NCBI GenBank assembly: GCA_028622995.1
Contig: JAJQJQ010000035.1
Location: 2,480,001 to 2,544,000, forward strand
DNA: 64,000 nt
Reading direction: 5' to 3'
Origin: Panagrolaimus kolymaensis
Lineage: Eukaryota; Nematoda; Chromadorea; Rhabditida; Panagrolaimidae
Position numbers and translations under genes: made by a program. Below, one piece after another: positions 26,898-38,136 of the stretch (positions within the stretch are counted from its first letter, which is position 1; the number at the start of each line of letters is the position of its first letter). The notes below the pieces were generated by a model that saw only the letters and a list, made by a program, of their open reading frames with translations, had not been told where the DNA came from and did no database searches.

Positions 26898-27337
26898 TTT
26901 AGTTTACCACAATTTTAAAGCAAAATTCATTTACCAAGAATTACTAAATATAAAAAATCAAAAAATGGCTTTTTTGGCTTTTATAAACAATCGTTATATG
27001 CTATTTCGAACAAAATTTATAAAAAGTCATGCTGTCATATGTCGATGCCCTTTTCGAAGGTTGTTTACAACTTTTAAGAAATTTTATCTTATGTTGATTT
27101 TCATTCTAGAAAGAAAAATATCGAAAAATATTTGGTGTTTTATTTTGTCGGCGACTTTTCTTTTGCACAAAAAAAGGATGTGGATAAACATTTTTGTTTT
27201 TCGTCTTATTTATTATTTTCCTTGAAAACTTTTTAAAAGAAAAAAAAACCTTTTAAAGATCCTTCGACATTTTGATGATATTTATATAGAAGTAAACATG
27301 TGGCATAAGGAAAGTGGCGTAATTTTTCGGTCGTTTA

Positions 27338-27791
27338 TATTTCATTTTTATATGTTCAAAATAATCTTGCATTAAAAAAATAAAAATAAAATAATAAACA
27401 AAAACAGAAAAAAAATTTACATGTATTTCACATTTTTTGTGCATTTTTGATATTAATAATGAATTGAATTGGAAAAAACTCGTTAATCATTGCTTGAAAT
27501 TAGCTTTTATAATATTTTTTCAATGTTAAAAATCATTTTGAAACCTTAAAAAAAAATTCATAACTAAAATGCGCATCGTCGGTTTCAACCGTCTCTTGAC
27601 GGTGGCGACCGTCAGTTGACGGTGGAGACCGTCAGGCTCTGAAATAGGTTTCAACTATAAAAAATAGAGCAGCAATAATCTCCATAGCTTATTTATCAAT
27701 AATCTTGAGTTTTTGGAAAAAAAAAATTGACGGTCAAAACCGTCAAAAGACGGTGGTAACCGTCGAAAATGACGGTTGGCTTACAGGGTTG
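27338..27791 (-). repeat. right 454-bp terminal inverted repeat of hAT
   Basis: Reverse complement of 23782-24235, with the same GACGGT/ACCGTC clusters. The similarity stops abruptly at TATTTC (27338), just inside which the two sides diverge. It lies upstream of the transposase and so probably contains its promoter. Confidence 0.92.
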
Positions 27792-27799
27792 CGTGGTAG
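27792..27799. repeat. 8-bp target-site duplication of hAT, right
   Basis: CGTGGTAG, exact copy of 23774-23781. Confidence 0.93.
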
Positions 27800-30533
27800 T
27801 AGTGATGGTTCAAAGAATGAAAGAAAAAATAATAATAAAGAAAATTGTTTAACAGTGAAAAAAAGGGAATAAAGAAAAAAGGGAAAAAGGAGGCGAGATT
27901 TTTTCTCGTGACTAAATTTTTTGTTTGACTATCAATCCATTATATTTTTTGATTATAATAACTTTAATGATTATAATCTCTCTCTCTCTTTTATTTTTTT
28001 CGTTTGATTTCTTTTCATGATGGCGTGTTTCAGAATGAAAAAGATGGGCAACAACTACGAAGAAAAAAAAGGTTGTAATGCATCAAAAAAAAATGTTTGA
28101 GCATTTGTGAAGCGAGTGATCAGTCAATTTCTCTTAGTTCGTTTATTTTTAAAACAATAATGTTTCCTTTTTTATACCAACGACGACGACGACGAGGATG
28201 GGCGAAAAGGCACACTTTATTTTTAAACTCTTTTTTCTTTTTTTAGGGTTATTTTTAATTTGAAAAAGAAAAATATTCTAAAAATGGAAGGGCAAAGGTT
28301 AAAAATAGATTTTTGGTTTATTTTTTATTTTTTTTTTGATTAATATGGAATGTTTTTATTGGGAGTTTTTTTTCTTCTGGTTTTTGAGTAAGAGAATGAA
28401 TGATATTTTGCGGTAATAGGTTAAAAACTGGGGTTAATAATCACTTTAAAAGGGTAATAAAATTAAGTACTAGTAAATTAGTTTTTTGTTTTGTTTTAAT
28501 AAAAAGTACACTTTTTTGTAGCGAAATTTAAAGCTTTATAATATTTTATTATTTTTGTAAAGGAGGTTTTATAATTTTCAAAAAATGGAATTTCTAAATT
28601 TTTCCTTGTCAAACTTCTCGAATTCTCACAACTATAATGCAACCATTTTGGATTTTTTTTTTCGTCGACAGTCTTCCTTCAATTAATTTCAATCGCGATC
28701 TTTTTGGTTTTGCCACCTAAACCCATTCTTTCAATTTTAGCAACTGGCTTTAAAAATACTTTGAAACATTTTGATTTATTCTCCTTCAAATCAAACTAAT
28801 TAGGTACATGTTTCACGTTTTTTGTTTTGCTTTGTAAATTTTGTTAAACTTTTTTAAATTCAAAAAAACTTTTGAGTGCTTTCTCTTTTTTTTCCTACAA
28901 AAACTTAAGAAACTAAAGAAGAAGTTCTGTGGGATCATTTGACTGACCTCCCCTCCCGTCTCAAAGTAAAAAAAAAGAAGAAAAGTAAGTAAAGTTTTTG
29001 AGAAAATCGAACTCAAGAGAAAAAACATTGAACAAAGTTTTAAGAATTTTTTTTCTTCTCGCATTTGTGTGGTGCAACAGACAGCAATTGAAATTGCACT
29101 GAACTTTTGTGCTTTTTTTCAATAAAAAAAAGTTATTGTAGGTATTTATTGATTGAATGACTGACTGATGGATGATGGGTTCATTTCCAATTAGATTTGA
29201 GAGAATAAAATCAAAAAATGATAACTTGATTTAAATTACGTTAAAAATTTACCTTCGTGACGAGATTCTAAAGTTTAATTCTTTCTTTTTTTCGCTACAA
29301 AATTATGACTAACTTATTTCCCAAAAATTACTTTTAACACATTCCAATTATAGAAAGTACCAATTTAGTTTTTTCGTAACAAAAAATTGTTTCAAGCTTT
29401 GCATTTAAAATTTTGGTAAAAGGAAGTCTCAACCATTTTATACAGTTTATCTTTATCGGGGTCAAAATTATATATTTTATATTTTAAAAGCTGCTTTTAT
29501 GTATAATATTTATCTTTTTTTTTGTTGCTGCTGACTATAAGCTTTAATAATAACTCCTCTGTCCTTTTAAGAATGGAAACTGGAGAAAGAAATTTAAGGT
29601 TTTGTAGGTGCTTAACTTTTTAAAGAACAAATACATTAAAAAAAAAAGCAAGTTCACTACAGAATTTTTTTTGAATTAAAACTAAGTCTTTGAATAAAAA
29701 TTCTTTGATATTAAAGACAGATTATTCAAATTTTTAAGTTTCGTAGAGAGAATCTTTGTCGGTAATCTTTTTGAAAAGTTATTCTTTTTGATGTCATTTT
29801 TTTATTTTCGATAAAAGTTTTGTAGTTTTTTTTTGAAACATTTTAAAGTAAAAAACTTTAAGTTTTTCATTTCCTTTTTTTCTTGGGTGAATAAAAGTGA
29901 AAAATGGCCAATATTTTGAGTGACTACTATCTATCTATCAGACTCTTCCTTTGAAGAAAGAAGAAAACCTCATCATCATTCACGTTTTTTTCCTTCTACC
30001 ATTCATTCACGTCTCTTAACTTTTTTTGCCTCCATTTTTGCTTTTTATTTTTTTCATTCAAAATCACTTGACTCTTCTTCTCATTCTTTGTGTTTTTAAA
30101 CAACATCGCTACAATTTTTTAACAACAACACGAAAAAAACCATCATCACCAACACCAAATAAAAAAAAGTAGGCGAATGCCGATAGAAAAATAAAACTAT
30201 TTTTTTCTTTAAAAAAACGGGAACACATTCACATTCAAAAAAATATATCAACAGTGTATACAAAAACGAGTGCTTATTTTTTGAAAAATAGTTTCTTATC
30301 ATTTTTTTTCTTTCATCAAAAAACTGTTATTTTACACCAACAAAAAAAATAAAAGGAAAACTAAGACTCAACCAACATGGAGGCAAAAAACTTTTTTCTT
30401 TCCTTCTTTCTATGTGTGATTATTTTTTTTTTTCTTGAGGCTCGTGTGTTTTTAAAAAAACCGTTGCATGCTTCTTTATTTTTTCTCCTTCAGCTAGGCT
30501 GCTTGCTTGGTTTACATTTTTCTTTATCTTTGG
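27800..30533. other. AT-rich non-coding DNA
   Basis: Poly-T/A sequence with a CGACGACGACGACG run near 28180 and CT repeats near 27975. Frames such as 28813-29064 and 30096-30302 (minus) are low complexity. No gene supported. Confidence 0.5.
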
Positions 30534-30541
30534 CTTGCGAG
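30534..30541. repeat. 8-bp target-site duplication, left
   Basis: CTTGCGAG directly before the GC-rich element, repeated exactly at 30831-30838. Confidence 0.88.
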
Positions 30542-30830
30542 CAGGCCTCTTCCACGGGCCGGGTTTTGCCGGCCTGGCCCGGCCCGGCCCGTCTTGATTT
30601 CGGCCCGGCCCGGCCTGAGGCCCTTTTGGTTTAGGCCCGGCCCGGGCCGGGCCGCGGGCCGGCCCGTCAATTTTTTTTTTTGCCTTGGTATTCCCTTTGA
30701 TTTTTTTTCTTTTTTTAGAAAATGGACGGCCTCGGCCCGGCCTGGCCCGTCCAAAAGTCGGCCCGGCCCGGCCCGCGGGCCAGGCCGGGCCGGGCCGGGC
30801 CGGGCTGGACGGGCCGAAGGAAGAGGCCTG
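30542..30830. mobile_element. GC-rich hAT-like MITE, 289 bp
   Basis: Inverted ends CAGGCCTCTTCC (30542-30553) and complement (30819-30830), flanked by the perfect 8-bp duplication CTTGCGAG. The interior is built from GGCCCGGCCC-type repeats around a short AT spacer (about 30668-30720), a striking base-composition island in AT-rich DNA. The CAG start and 8-bp duplication fit hAT. It encodes nothing credible: the long frames crossing it on both strands are a by-product of stop-poor GC repeats. The two GC blocks are complementary and could fold back. Confidence 0.87.
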
Positions 30831-30838
30831 CTTGCGAG
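30831..30838. repeat. 8-bp target-site duplication, right
   Basis: CTTGCGAG, exact copy of 30534-30541. Confidence 0.88.
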
Positions 30839-33259
30839 TGCGTGTATGAAAAAAAAGGAAAAAACCGACTGTTGCATTCATTATTTTATTCTTCAATTGC
30901 TTGCTTGCTTGCTACTGTTGTTGTTAGCTATTTAGATTAGAGAGCTGGGTGTTTCAGCCTTTATGCTTTTTTATTTTTTTCTTTCTTGCTTGCTTGCTTC
31001 ATTGCCAAAGTCAATGGAAAAAAAAGAAAAAAAAGATTACGTCACTTCTTTCAGGCGCTTTCGGGGCTGCTTCCTTCTACATAAAAAAATTTTTTTTAAA
31101 TAAAAAAAGCAAGCGACTAAGCAAAAAATAGTTCGTTCACATAAAGTTTCTTTTAATATATTCTTTTTTCTCTCTCTTTTTTGCTTTTGCTTCTTTTTTT
31201 GTGTCATAGAAAAAAATGGCTTCGTTTTTTTTTCAGTCTTGGAAAAAAAATGTTAGCTTCAAAAATAAAAAGAAGTTAGAATTTTTTAATTAAATTATTT
31301 GCTTCGCTCTTTTTTATTTTATGTATTTGTATTTTAAATTTTATATTTATTTATTTTATAGCTTTTTTCTTCTTTCAACAAGAGCAATGAAGAAAGAAAA
31401 AAAGTTTAAAATTCCTCTCCATTCTTTCTTTCTTTTTTATATTGTTTGGTTTAAAAAATGGATAAACATTCCTTGGATTTTTTTTCTTTTTTTCATTGAA
31501 TAAAATAAAAAAATATATATAAACATTGAAGAAGAAAAAAAGTTAGAAAAATGAATGAATGTTGTTGATATCATCATTCCATCATCATCAACCACTGCCA
31601 GCTAGCAACTAATGTCGGAGTTGGCCAAAGCAAGCTAATATAAATTTGAAAAAGCGTGCTTTTTTTATAAATATTTTTTGATGGAAGAAGAACTCTTTAA
31701 AAGATCTTTCGAAATAGTTAAGCATACATTCGTCAAAAAAAAGAAGATTTGTTGTTATCAATGTTTTTTTTTTGAAGTAAAAGTAAATATTTACTCTATT
31801 ACCTACCTTCAAAAGGAAATGAGATGATAAAAATTAAATGCTTTTTAGTATATTTTTGTAAAAATTTTTTATTGGCGTTTGTATCTATCTTCGAAGTTTA
31901 AGGCTTTTGAAAATAATATTTTTTCGTAGAGTTCAGAATTAATAAAAAAAATTCACAAAAAAACGCCAATTTTCTGAAATTCTTGATTTCCACTTTGTGA
32001 TCAACGTTTTCGGGTCAAAATTTTCTCAATGTTTTTTTTTGTTGCTTGTTTTTATTTTTTACCGCCATTATTATTATGTTGCACTTTTCAATTTACACAC
32101 TTTTTTTACAATTGACCTTTATATTTTTTAATTCCTATCCTATTTTTTTATTTTGTTTATTTATCAACATTGAATTTGATCGGTTCTGTTAAATATCAAC
32201 CAAACAAAAAAATTCCATTGTTTTTTCATTGTTTTTCCCTATCAATCAAAAAAAGAGTTCAATCAAATTTATATTAAAATGATTTTTACTCCCTTAATTT
32301 CATTATTGTTTTTATAGTCTAAAAACTATTTTTTTCACAACAAAAAAAGAAAAAATTAACGAAAGTTTCATTTTTTTTCCATCTTTTTAAACTTTCATTG
32401 AAAAAAAGGGTCTATCTTCGTTATATTAGAAGCAGACGAGAGTATGTTATACGGTGTTTATGTATGACTGAATTTCTTATACCTCTGTGATTTCCTTCTT
32501 TTTTTTGTCAAACAATAATTTCCGGTTACGTTTTTGATCGGGCTCATCTTTTTTTTCATCTTCTTTTTTTTCTTCAAATAAAACTTTTTAATTTTGATTG
32601 ATAACTTTTCAAAAATGAAAACCTTGTGCCCCTGTTGTCTTATCGATTCTCCTCTATCTTTCGATTGCCTTTTTATTTTCTCGTTTTTTTGTTCTTTCGT
32701 TCGTGATTCAAGAATATCGTTATTATTATTGCGCGGCGGAAACGCATTTTTTATAAATACAAATAACGTACTTATTCATTATTTTTTTGAAATTTTTGAA
32801 TTAAAATATTTATCATTTATTTCAGAAAAGAAAAGGAAACATCTCGACGACGACGCCGACAATTCTAAATTGGGTGGTTTATTTTATATTTCTAAACTTT
32901 TATCTTTGAACTTAAATAAAAAAACTCGAATCAACCAACCTATTTTTATTTTTCTCCTTTCTTCATTTGATCCTATTTTATTTTTAACGGTGATAAAAAT
33001 AATTATTTTTCATTGGATCAAAGTCAACGCTGAAATATTTAAAATTCATTATTACTTGGATTCTCGACTCGAATATTTTCTTGATATTTAATTATTCATT
33101 TATTATTATTTTTGTTAAAATCCAAAAAATAATAATAATTTTTTTATTTTCTAAATATTAAATATTTTGGAAAATAAGACAAAGTGTGTGGTGTATTTTT
33201 TATAATATACTTCCTCGCTCCTGCTTGTGTTGTGGTTTAAAAAAAACTAATTTTTTTAA
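30839..33259. other. AT-rich region upstream of mef-2
   Basis: Contains GCTT tetranucleotide runs (about 30898, 30986), T-tracts and a 165-residue frame at 32594-33091 that looks like an untranslated exon or chance, without a domain. The mef-2 promoter and any 5' untranslated exons probably lie here, but I cannot place them. Confidence 0.45.
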
Positions 33260-33841
33260 ACCTCGCGCTGCTGTAGCGACCCAAGTATAGACATAATTGA
33301 TTCTCGCTCAATTGAGCATAATTCCGCCGTCCAAGTGGCGTTGCAGACGGAAAAATATTCTTCTTCTTCTTCAACATATTCATCAACATTATTAACGGGT
33401 GGAAATAATAATAATAATAATATTATTAATAGTAGTAATAATAATTTTTATCAACAACAACAACCCCAACACCCGCAACATCAAATTTATCAGCCACCCC
33501 AGCTGCAGCAACAACAACAACCACATCAATTTTCACATTTGGCTCAAAATAACCTTCACCAACAACGCCAGCAACAAGATTATTATTCAAATTATCAAAT
33601 TCCTCAACGACAGCAACTTCCCCACTCGCAGCAGCAACATCAATTAAATAACAATAATCATTTTGTCGTCAACGGTGGTGGAAATAATAATAATTTTATA
33701 ATTAAAGGAAAAAAAGGTAGTGGTGGAAAAAAGCCTAATTCTTCTTCATCTATTGCATCAAATAATCATCAACAAAATATATTATTAAATAATATAAATA
33801 ATCCAAATAATCAAATTCCACAACCCCAACCTCAAAGACGA
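33260..33841 (+). other. in-frame Gln/Asn-rich open stretch upstream of mef-2 ATG
   Basis: From 33260 to the MADS-box ATG there is no stop in the mef-2 frame and also no ATG. The encoded string is rich in Gln, Asn, Ser and His (CAA/CAG and AAT repeats), the same composition as the mef-2 C-terminal exons. MEF2 proteins normally begin at the MADS box. This is either 5' UTR that happens to be open, or coding sequence joined to an upstream exon or started at a non-AUG codon. Confidence 0.6.
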
Positions 33842-36800
33842 ATGGGACGAAAAAAGATTCAAATCACCCGAATTCAAGATGAACGGAATCGCCAGGTTTG
33901 TTGCTTTTACTTTCATTTTTTTTACTTAGTTTTTGTTAAAATATTTGAATTAAAAATCGTTCTTGTTGCAAAACTTTTTATAAATAAGTCTTTTCAATTT
34001 GAGAGCTTAATTTTGGTATTTCCTTTTCGAGACTCCAAACTTTTAAAAAAGGTACTAAATTTTTTTTTACTCTTTTCTCGTCACATTTTTGTACCATATG
34101 TTTATGTACTTTACAATTCTGAAGGATATTTTAAAGTATGTAACTTTGTTGTATTTTTGTAGTCGACAAAAAAAAATTGAGTTTGTTAAATCCACTTCAA
34201 AACCTACAAAACTCAAAAATAGTGGAGAGTTTTAAAATTTAAAAACAACAATTTCTGGGACAAAAATTTTGACTAATTTACAACAAAATTTTTAAAACAC
34301 TAAAGTCAGCTTTGTTGATAAAATAATATTTGCTTTATCGTGAAAATTTATTTTTCGTTGCATAATTTTTTTTCTTATTTTTGTTCGAAAACTTATTTTT
34401 CGCAAAAAATTCTTTGGTCCATTAATATGCTTCAGTAAATAATATAATTGTCATATAAACAATTTTACTTGCTTCTTTGGCACCAAATAGTCTGACCTTT
34501 GGAAAAAAACGGTTCCAATTCTCAGTAAATAAATGTGTTTCCTATTTTTTCTTCTTCTAAAAATCAATTTCCTTTATTGCTTTTTTTATTTTATTTTTTT
34601 TAATGCTTCCTTCTTTCCAACTTTATTTTATGTTGCTATTTTCCAAAAATAATAAATGTGTAACAAAACACTTTAAAAAGAAACTTTTTTTTTTGTTGCT
34701 TATTATGTATGCTTAGAATTGCAAATAACCCCAACCATAAACAACCACCAAAATCATGAGCGAAAAAGAGAGAGAGAAAGAAAGGCGCTCCTATTTTTTC
34801 TATTTTTTTCTTTTATTTTCTAAAAAAAACACCGCCATAGGCACGTATTTAGCTTTTCTTTGACGTCATCAGTCAAAAGAGAGGAGAGGCATGGGGCTAG
34901 AGCATGATGATGGTCGTCAGTGGTGGTGGTGTGGTTGGTCTCTTAATACATACATATTTTTTTAACACTTTTATTTCTTTATTTTCTTTGCTCTTTTTAC
35001 GTTTGTGGTTGTTGCCCTTTTTTTCTTTCCTTTGCTTGTGGCAGTGGCAGTGGTTGGGTTGGTAAGGGTTGTTGTTAAAAAACAAATAATTTGTCGTCGT
35101 TGTCGTACACATTATTAATACACACACATTTGACGCTGCTGCCTCTTTTATTGCGGGGTATGGAACATAGAGAATAAAAAAAAAACAAAGTTGTCAGTTC
35201 AATATTTTTTTAAAACTTTTTATAAACAAAAAAGATGATTCAAATGTTTTCAAAAATGAGGGAGAGATTTTTTTTATAATTTTTTGGTCTTGCAATAATT
35301 ACAGTACAAAAACTAAAAAAAAATAAGTGCAATATAAAGCAATTTGTGGGGGCGACAAAAAATAAGTAAAGAAAAAAAAAAAAATATATGTAATTTTTTG
35401 TTGGAGCAAAAAGAAGAAGAAAAAATTAAAAATAAAAGCTACTTAGAAACCCTTTCATTTTATAAATAATAATAATATTATTAACTAAAAAAGATATCAA
35501 GCTAGCAGCTATTATTATGGATTATCGCATACATACAAAATAAAAAAAGAATGTCAAAGGATAATTAAATTGTAACTAACTTTTTTCAAAGAAAAAAACG
35601 CAAAGCCTCCGGAAATGAAGGAAAGAAGAGTAAAAAAAATATTTGGAGACTCAATAAAAAAATTTCTTTATTTTTCCTAGAAAAAAATGAAGTGAAAAGA
35701 TAGATGAAAGACAAGAAAAAACATTTTTAGTTTGAGAAATCGAAAATAATTAAATTAAAAAAAGATAGGTTGAACTTTGATTGTTGATTGAGGCTACCAA
35801 AAAAACGCCTTCGAAAAAATCAAGAAATTCCCAGAAAAAAAGATGGGAAACAAATAATTTTTTTAAACATTTTAGGTCTAAAATTTCTTTTTGAAAAATT
35901 TAAAAAAGGGTTTAAAAAAATAAGAATAATTATGCATTTCTTAAAAATTATTACTAAAACTCTCACAACGGAAAACTTTTTACTATTTTTAAAAAAATTT
36001 ATTTATTCTAATGTTCCTCCTTTTTTTTCAGGTTACATTCACAAAAAGAAAATGGGGTATATTCAAAAAAGCATATGAACTTTCAGTGTTATGTGATTGT
36101 GAAATAGCTTTAATAATATTTAATTCAACCAATCGTTTATTTCAATATGCTTCAACGGATATGGATCGAATATTACTTAAATATACCGAATATAATGATC
36201 CACATGAATCTCGAACCAATGCCGATATTGTGGAAGCTTTGCATCGAAAAGAAGGAGGAAGAGGAGGAGGAGGAGATTCAGATGATGATTCTCCCGGACC
36301 ATCACAAAGTCCAATAAATAATGGACCCATTCAAACTACAGTCACTTCCCCTACAAATTATATAAATTCAAATGGCACAACTTCTGCGGCACAAATGCGT
36401 CTTCCATCCCAACAACAACAGCAACAACAATTACAACAGCAGCAACAACAACAAGCACAAATGGATTTTAATGGTGTAACTAATATTGCTCAAATATTTA
36501 ATAGTCCATTTTTAAATCATTCATATAATACTGGGTTATCTGCTGCTGCATTAGCTGCGGCAGCCGTAAGGCAACCATCACAACAACCTAATAAAATACA
36601 TAATGTAAGTGATTTTTTTACTTTTGATTGATTATTTTGAATCAACTTTTTTGGGCCGATTTTTGAATTCAAAAATGTGAACAGGCTTTAAAAAAATTTC
36701 CATTAGAGGTTGGAGAATTTGCATATTTTGAAAATTCGATAATTTTTTAATTTACAAACAATTTTTTTTGATGAGCTACAAAAAATATTCGATTTTGGAA

Positions 36801-38136
36801 ACTGAAAATTTGCATATTTAAAATTGCTCTTTTCGGTTTTAATAAATTTTATATTGCTTTGAATGGGATTTTTTCTTTCCCTAATTTTGTGCTTTCTCTG
36901 ATTAGTTCTATGCAACGAGAAAAAGACGCTATAAAAAGATTAAAAATAAATCCTTCATAATAAATTGATATTTATCTTTATCACAGGGTTACTATAATAG
37001 CTTTCTTACTTTCACCAAACATATTATTCATAAAAAAAGAGAGAATCCATATTAGTTAGTTGCTTCGACATTAATCTTAACTTTTTTCTTTTTTGATGAC
37101 ATTTTAAAAGATAAAGGAAGAAGAATAGATAGATAAATTGTAAAGGGGATTAACAGTTTAAAACAACCACAAAAAAAATTTGTTGTAGGAAGTATTTTAT
37201 TTTATTTGAGTTTCAAATCTTTCATGAGCCAAGACACGCATAAAAAAAGACTTAGATGAGGGATAATCCGAGAAAATAATAAAAAAAAATCCGCAGCTAT
37301 AAACTACAAATGCCAAACAAAAAATAAAAAGTCACGGGAATGGATGGCGAAAAAAAATATTGTTAAACCATTTCAGAAGATGGAGGGGTTTTTTTCTGAA
37401 TGAGATATTATAGAGAATAAAAAGATGAAAAAAATTTAAAGATTTAAAACAAAATCAAACCAATGAAATCTATTTTTTCTTGTAATACTGTCTCTCTCAA
37501 TTTAGAAAGTAAAATTAAAGAAATCATAACAAGCTTTTGGGTTTCAAGCAGAAAATTAAAAACAAAATTAAATATGGTTTTTAGAAAATTTGAATAAAAA
37601 ATTGTTGAAAAATTCAAAAACTAATTTTCTTTTTTATCTTTTAGGATTACCCTTCGACTTCCTCGGCTTTCTTTTCTCAACAACAACAACCCCAAAATAA
37701 TGGACTTGATAATTCCCCTCCACATCAACAACAACAACAAAGTTCATCATCATCATCACATTTACAAATCCATCAACAGCAACAACAACGCCCTGCATCC
37801 ACAGCAGGAATAATTCAACATCATCAACAGCAACAACAAAATGGTTTAATGAATTCCATGCATATTAATTTACCTCCTCAATCATTAACTCCTCAACCTC
37901 AAGGTTCGTCATCTTCATCATCGACGACGATACAAATGTTAGATTCAAGAAATAATGGTCCATTACCTCCACTTCTTGGAAATGTTGGAAATGGCGGAAA
38001 TAATCCTGGTGGAGGTGGTGGCCCAGGTGGTGGTGGTGGTGGATGGATGGAAGATAAATATTTAAAAGTTGAACCCAATTCTCCACCCGAAAAACGATCA
38101 AGAATTGAAGATTGGCGTGCTCAAACTATTAATTAA
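33842..38136 (+). CDS. mef-2: MEF2 MADS-box transcription factor
   Basis: Three exons, 33842-33895, 36032-36604 and 37645-38136, about 372 residues from the MADS-box ATG. The first exon encodes 18 residues, [11 protein letters not shown] then QDERNRQ, the classic MEF2 exon boundary. Exon 2 gives the rest of the MADS box ([20 protein letters not shown]), the MEF2 domain ([26 protein letters not shown]) and polyglutamine. Exon 3 is Gln/His/Ser/Gly-rich and ends near [12 protein letters not shown]2 dimers bind CTA(A/T)4TAG sites to drive muscle and neuronal genes in the nucleus. Residues 26, 28 and 29 are Trp, Ile and Phe where most MEF2 proteins have Phe, Leu and Met. Introns are long for this window (2.1 and 1.0 kb). 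The ATG was chosen by family; an open Gln/Asn-rich stretch precedes it. Confidence 0.93.
34861..34868. promoter_or_regulatory. CRE-like palindrome in mef-2 intron 1
   Basis: TGACGTCA, the full CREB/ATF consensus, in a locally GC-richer part of intron 1 (34,860-35,150). A sequence match only; function not shown. Confidence 0.3.

Larger units (their letters stand above)
23782..27791 (-). mobile_element. autonomous hAT transposon, 4,010 bp
   Basis: The outer ends are CAACCCTGTAAGCC and its complement, each abutting the 8-bp duplication CGTGGTAG. The element carries one seven-exon transposase on the minus strand, open throughout. It is bounded by inverted repeats of equal length, 454 bp each (23782-24235 and 27338-27791), which look identical wherever I compared them, including poly-T tracts of 10 and 9. 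Usual hAT ends are only about 10-25 bp, so these arms are exceptional. Identical arms, a perfect duplication and an intact gene all point to a recent insertion and a potentially active copy. Confidence 0.93.

Noticed and set aside
27253..27444. Minus-strand frame near the right hAT arm
   Set aside because: Lies mostly within the terminal repeat and does not splice to the transposase, whose start at 26897 is well supported.
30420..30935. Long open frames on both strands (Ala/Gly/Pro/Arg-rich, up to 158 residues)
   Set aside because: They only read through the stop-poor GGCCCGG repeats of a MITE; no domain, and several frames are open at once.
32594..33091. 165-residue frame upstream of mef-2
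   Set aside because: No recognisable domain, Phe/Ile-rich as expected from T-tracts, and no convincing splice into the mef-2 frame.
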